Made by a program: the position numbers and the translations under genes. The notes below the pieces were generated by a model that was given only the letters and a program-made list of their open reading frames with translations, was not told where the DNA came from and searched no databases. A stretch of DNA of 8,500 nucleotides from Gammaproteobacteria bacterium. Its GTDB lineage: Bacteria; Pseudomonadota; Gammaproteobacteria; Arenicellales; Arenicellaceae. Positions 6,623 through 8,500 of this stretch are shown one piece after another. The stretch is taken from positions 1-8,500 of the forward strand of contig DNHK01000294.1 in the NCBI GenBank assembly GCA_003485905.1, read 5' to 3'. Every line of letters starts with the position of its first letter. Positions within the stretch are counted from its first letter, which is position 1.

Positions 6623-6797
6623 AGTCGAGTCATGTAGGCCTTTGTAGAGGCGGTTTAATGGACTAGACAGTGCAAACCATCTCGATTTATCGGGGGAAGT
6701 AAGCATTAATGCTTTCAGGTTCTACATAGTAGCTTCTGTTTCGCCGCAGAGCTGCTGAGTGAGGAAGAGCGCGTTAAAAACGCTCTTCCTCATTTTT
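6605..6797 (+). ncRNA. Candidate small RNA or attenuated leader, about 190 nt, hairpin-rich
   Basis: The segment lies between a sigma70-like promoter and a strong intrinsic terminator and has no sizeable ORF. It contains successive small hairpins: CTTCA-ttta-TGAAG (6611-6624), GCCT/AGGC (6638-6651), CTCGA-ttta-TCGGG (6681-6694, one G-T), the perfect palindrome AAGCA-ttaa-TGCTT (6701-6714), CTAC-ata-GTAG (6722-6732) and the terminator stem. Two hairpins share a TTTA loop closed by an A-T pair. It does not match the conserved cores of tmRNA, RNase P, SRP RNA or 6S RNA that I could recall. It may be an independent sRNA, or the prematurely ended leader of the radical SAM gene that starts 154 bp after the terminator. 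Existence is plausible; function is unknown. Confidence 0.35.
6760..6797 (+). terminator. Strong rho-independent terminator in the tcdA/radical SAM gap
   Basis: TGAGGAAGAGCG (6760-6771) pairs perfectly with CGCTCTTCCTCA (6781-6792), a 12-bp GC-rich stem with a 9-nt loop, followed by five T residues at 6793-6797. There is no matching T-tract on the other side, so it acts on the plus strand. It is about 310 bp beyond tcdA, which suggests it ends a separate short transcript. Confidence 0.9.
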
Positions 6798-6814
6798 ATT
6801 GCAGTGACTAAATT

Positions 6815-6836
6815 CAAATAGTAACCAAATAGTAAA
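6815..6836. repeat. Tandem 11-bp direct repeat (CAAATAGTAAC-like)
   Basis: CAAATAGTAAC (6815-6825) is followed immediately by CAAATAGTAAA (6826-6836), ten of eleven bases identical, with a degenerate third ATAGTGATAA just after (6836-6845). The 11-bp period is about one helical turn, as in paired regulator sites. It lies between the terminator and the radical SAM gene, so it could be an operator for that gene. No known binding consensus was recognised. Confidence 0.35.
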
Positions 6837-6950
6837 TAGTGATAAGCATGTAATTTTGAATTCAGTTTGCTTACATCCTGCTCTTGGTCACTTTGTTAAG
6901 CGCGAATAATCTCCGTGTCGTTATATCTACTGCAAGGTATTATTCGACAT

Positions 6951-8480
6951 ATGCACAAAAGCAAAAATATAGTTTTAGCAACACTAAATGCAAAGTATAT
7001 CCATGCCGCTTTTGGTTTACGCTACTTAAAAGCAAATTTGCACGAACATGAAGAGTACTGTCGTATTCAAGAGTTCACCGTGGATGTTCGAGCAGAAGAT
7101 GCTGTTGAGCAATTGCTTGAATTACAGCCCTCAATTATCGGTTTTGGTGTTTACATTTGGAATGTAGAGCAAACTGAAAAAATTGTAGGGTTACTTAAAA
7201 CGGTCGCTCCAGATATCGTAATTGTGCTCGGTGGGCCAGAGGTAAGTTACGAGCAAGAAGATCAGGTAATAGTAAAGTTGGCAGACTATACGATAAGCGG
7301 TTGGGGCGAGACTAGCTTTTACAGTCTTGTGTGCGGTATTTTAGATGCAAAGGCGGACAAAGAAGCCAGTCCTAAGTTAATTTCGGGTAAGCAAGAAAAA
7401 CTGGATGAAATCCGGATGCCTTACTATTTGTATGATCAGGAAGATCTAATGAAGCGAGTGTTGTATGTGGAGGCATCACGAGGTTGTCCCTACAAGTGTG
7501 AGTTCTGCTTATCATCCTTAGACAAAACGGCGTGGTCGTTTGATATTGAACAGTTTTTAACCGAAATGGCCAAGTTATATGCCCGTGGAGCGCGTCAATT
7601 TAAGTTTGTAGATCGTACATTTAATTTGAAAATAGATAGCAGCATTCGCATCCTTGAGTTCTTCTTAGAACGTTTAGATGAGGATCTTTTCCTACATTTC
7701 GAGGTAATTCCGGACCACCTGCCGGATAGGCTAAAGAATGTAATTCAGAAGTTTCCTGCAGCCAGTTTACAATTTGAAATTGGTATTCAAACATTCGACA
7801 CAGAAGTACAGAAAAATATTTCTCGCCGACAAAATAATAAAAAAGCATCGGATAATTTGGTCTGGATTCGCACACACAGTCAGGCTCATATCCATTCTGA
7901 TCTGATATTTGGCCTACCCGGAGAAACGTTAGGAAGTTTTAGCAAAAGTTTTGACCGTCTCTATGCTTTGGGTCCACATGAAATTCAACTAGGTATTTTA
8001 AAACGCCTGCGGGGATCACCAATCGTAAGGCATACCGAGCCTTTTTCTTTAAGCTTTAGCAAAGTCCCGCCTTACAGTATTGTCGCTACAGATCGGATTA
8101 CTTTTGAAACACTACAGCGAGTAAATCGCTTCGCGAGGTTCTGGGACTTGATAGGAAATTCAGGAAGGTTCTCTAACAGTTTGCCACTGATACTGGATAA
8201 CAAGCCGTTTGAGCGATTCTTGCTATTAAGCGATGCAATTTATGAGTACTTGGGCCGCACACACAAAATTGCATTGATTAAACTATTTAATGCGATCTGT
8301 GAGCTTGCGCCTAATTGTCTAAATATTGCTGAGGATAGGCTTGTAGCAGCTTTAACAGCCGATCTTGCAAGCTCTGGATTGAAATCACTGCCAACGTTTT
8401 TGAGCACTAGCCATTCAGTGACAAAAAAGATTACCGGAAACCGAAAGCGACAATTGCGACACATAGAAACCGCTCCTTGA
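6951..8480 (+). CDS. Cobalamin-binding-type radical SAM protein, DUF4080 family
   Basis: A 509-residue cytoplasmic protein with a B12-binding-like Rossmann domain (about residues 5-130), a radical SAM core (about 170-370) and a DUF4080-like C-terminal region (about 380-500). The [4Fe-4S] cluster motif CxxxCxxC is visible as C179-P-Y-K-C183-E-F-C186 after EASRG. The N-terminal family signatures TLNAKYIH (residues 10-17), VYIWN and VLGGPEVSYE are present. The classical cobalamin His-ligand motif DxHxxG is absent, so cobalamin, if bound, would not be held through that histidine. The frame can be extended 12 codons to a GTG at 6915, but the ATG at 6951 sits just before the conserved start and has AAGG about 13 nt upstream. 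The gene lies alone behind a terminator and a tandem repeat. The reaction and substrate of this family are not known to me. Confidence 0.92.
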   Translation: MHKSKNIVLATLNAKYIHAAFGLRYLKANLHEHEEYCRIQEFTVDVRAEDAVEQLLELQPSIIGFGVYIWNVEQTEKIVGLLKTVAPDIVIVLGGPEVSYEQEDQVIVKLADYTISGWGETSFYSLVCGILDAKADKEASPKLISGKQEKLDEIRMPYYLYDQEDLMKRVLYVEASRGCPYKCEFCLSSLDKTAWSFDIEQFLTEMAKLYARGARQFKFVDRTFNLKIDSSIRILEFFLERLDEDLFLHFEVIPDHLPDRLKNVIQKFPAASLQFEIGIQTFDTEVQKNISRRQNNKKASDNLVWIRTHSQAHIHSDLIFGLPGETLGSFSKSFDRLYALGPHEIQLGILKRLRGSPIVRHTEPFSLSFSKVPPYSIVATDRITFETLQRVNRFARFWDLIGNSGRFSNSLPLILDNKPFERFLLLSDAIYEYLGRTHKIALIKLFNAICELAPNCLNIAEDRLVAALTADLASSGLKSLPTFLSTSHSVTKKITGNRKRQLRHIETAP

Positions 8481-8500
8481 GTTGCGATGAACTTGGTAAG

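Larger units (their letters stand above)
6451..6950. other. 500-bp intergenic region between tcdA and the radical SAM gene
   Basis: No classical gene fits here. From left to right it holds: an inverted repeat TTAAGGA/TCCTTAA (6452-6458 with 6482-6488) around a good AAGGAG site and two tiny ORFs (6469-6546 and 6488-6622); a sigma70-like promoter (6570-6598); a hairpin-rich block (6611-6755); a strong intrinsic terminator (6760-6797); a tandem 11-bp repeat (6815-6836); and an AT-rich stretch leading to the radical SAM start. The order promoter, structured block, terminator is what a stand-alone small RNA or an attenuated leader would show. Confidence 0.6.

Noticed and set aside
6666..6720. Possible c-di-GMP-I (GEMM) riboswitch suggested by GCAAACC at 6672-6678
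   Set aside because: The GNRA loop and the GGGACGCAAAGCC core are missing, and the following hairpin has a TTTA loop instead.
6605..6797. 6S RNA, suggested by the length of about 190 nt
   Set aside because: I see no long imperfect rod with a large central bubble; the segment folds into separate local hairpins, and the usual neighbouring genes are absent.
7621..8464. Two minus-strand ORFs (84 and 74 codons)
   Set aside because: Both are antisense shadows of the radical SAM gene.
8481..8500. ATG at 8487 near the window end as a possible new gene
   Set aside because: Only four codons are visible, so nothing can be supported.

Overview
The window looks like a stretch of chromosome from a Gram-negative bacterium, most likely a gammaproteobacterium. 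The evidence is a bifunctional PBP1b-type penicillin-binding protein with its UB2H-type segment, immediately followed by a TPR lipoprotein of the kind known as LpoP, plus a TcdA-type tRNA dehydratase and a YjjV-like TatD hydrolase. Base composition looks AT-leaning by eye. Ribosome binding sites are weak at nearly every gene. No mobile element, CRISPR array, rRNA or tRNA was found. The genes are ordinary and chromosomal, and the less explained material lies in three long intergenic regions.

Layout. Positions 1-123 hold the last 40 codons of an unidentified gene, closed by a clear rho-independent terminator (154-188). A tight plus-strand operon follows: a MazG/dCTPase-like nucleotide pyrophosphohydrolase (222-542), PBP1b (mrcB, most likely from a TTG at 544) and an LpoP-like lipoprotein (2955-3422). 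Two minus-strand genes come next: a CinA N-terminal-like protein (4240-3467), converging on lpoP, and upstream of it a TatD-family hydrolase (5332-4535). The 294-bp gap between them contains overlapping, mutually exclusive hairpins. Divergent from tatD is tcdA (5662-6450). A gap of about 500 bp then precedes a cobalamin-binding-type radical SAM protein with a DUF4080-like C-terminus (6951-8480).

How the genes work together. The mrcB-lpoP pair is a peptidoglycan synthase and its probable outer-membrane activator, and nucleotide-pool cleaning is co-transcribed upstream. TcdA finishes the ct6A37 tRNA modification. TatD and the CinA-like protein are housekeeping hydrolases without an obvious link to their neighbours. 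The radical SAM protein belongs to a family of unknown reaction.

The best candidate for something undescribed is 6570-6797. A sigma70-like promoter (GTTACA-17-TATACT) is followed by about 190 bp with a series of small hairpins and a strong intrinsic terminator, in the gap between tcdA and the radical SAM gene. It reads like a free-standing small RNA, or a leader/attenuator for the radical SAM gene. Just upstream, the best Shine-Dalgarno sequence seen in the window sits before a tiny ORF. These are inferences from sequence alone and carry modest confidence.
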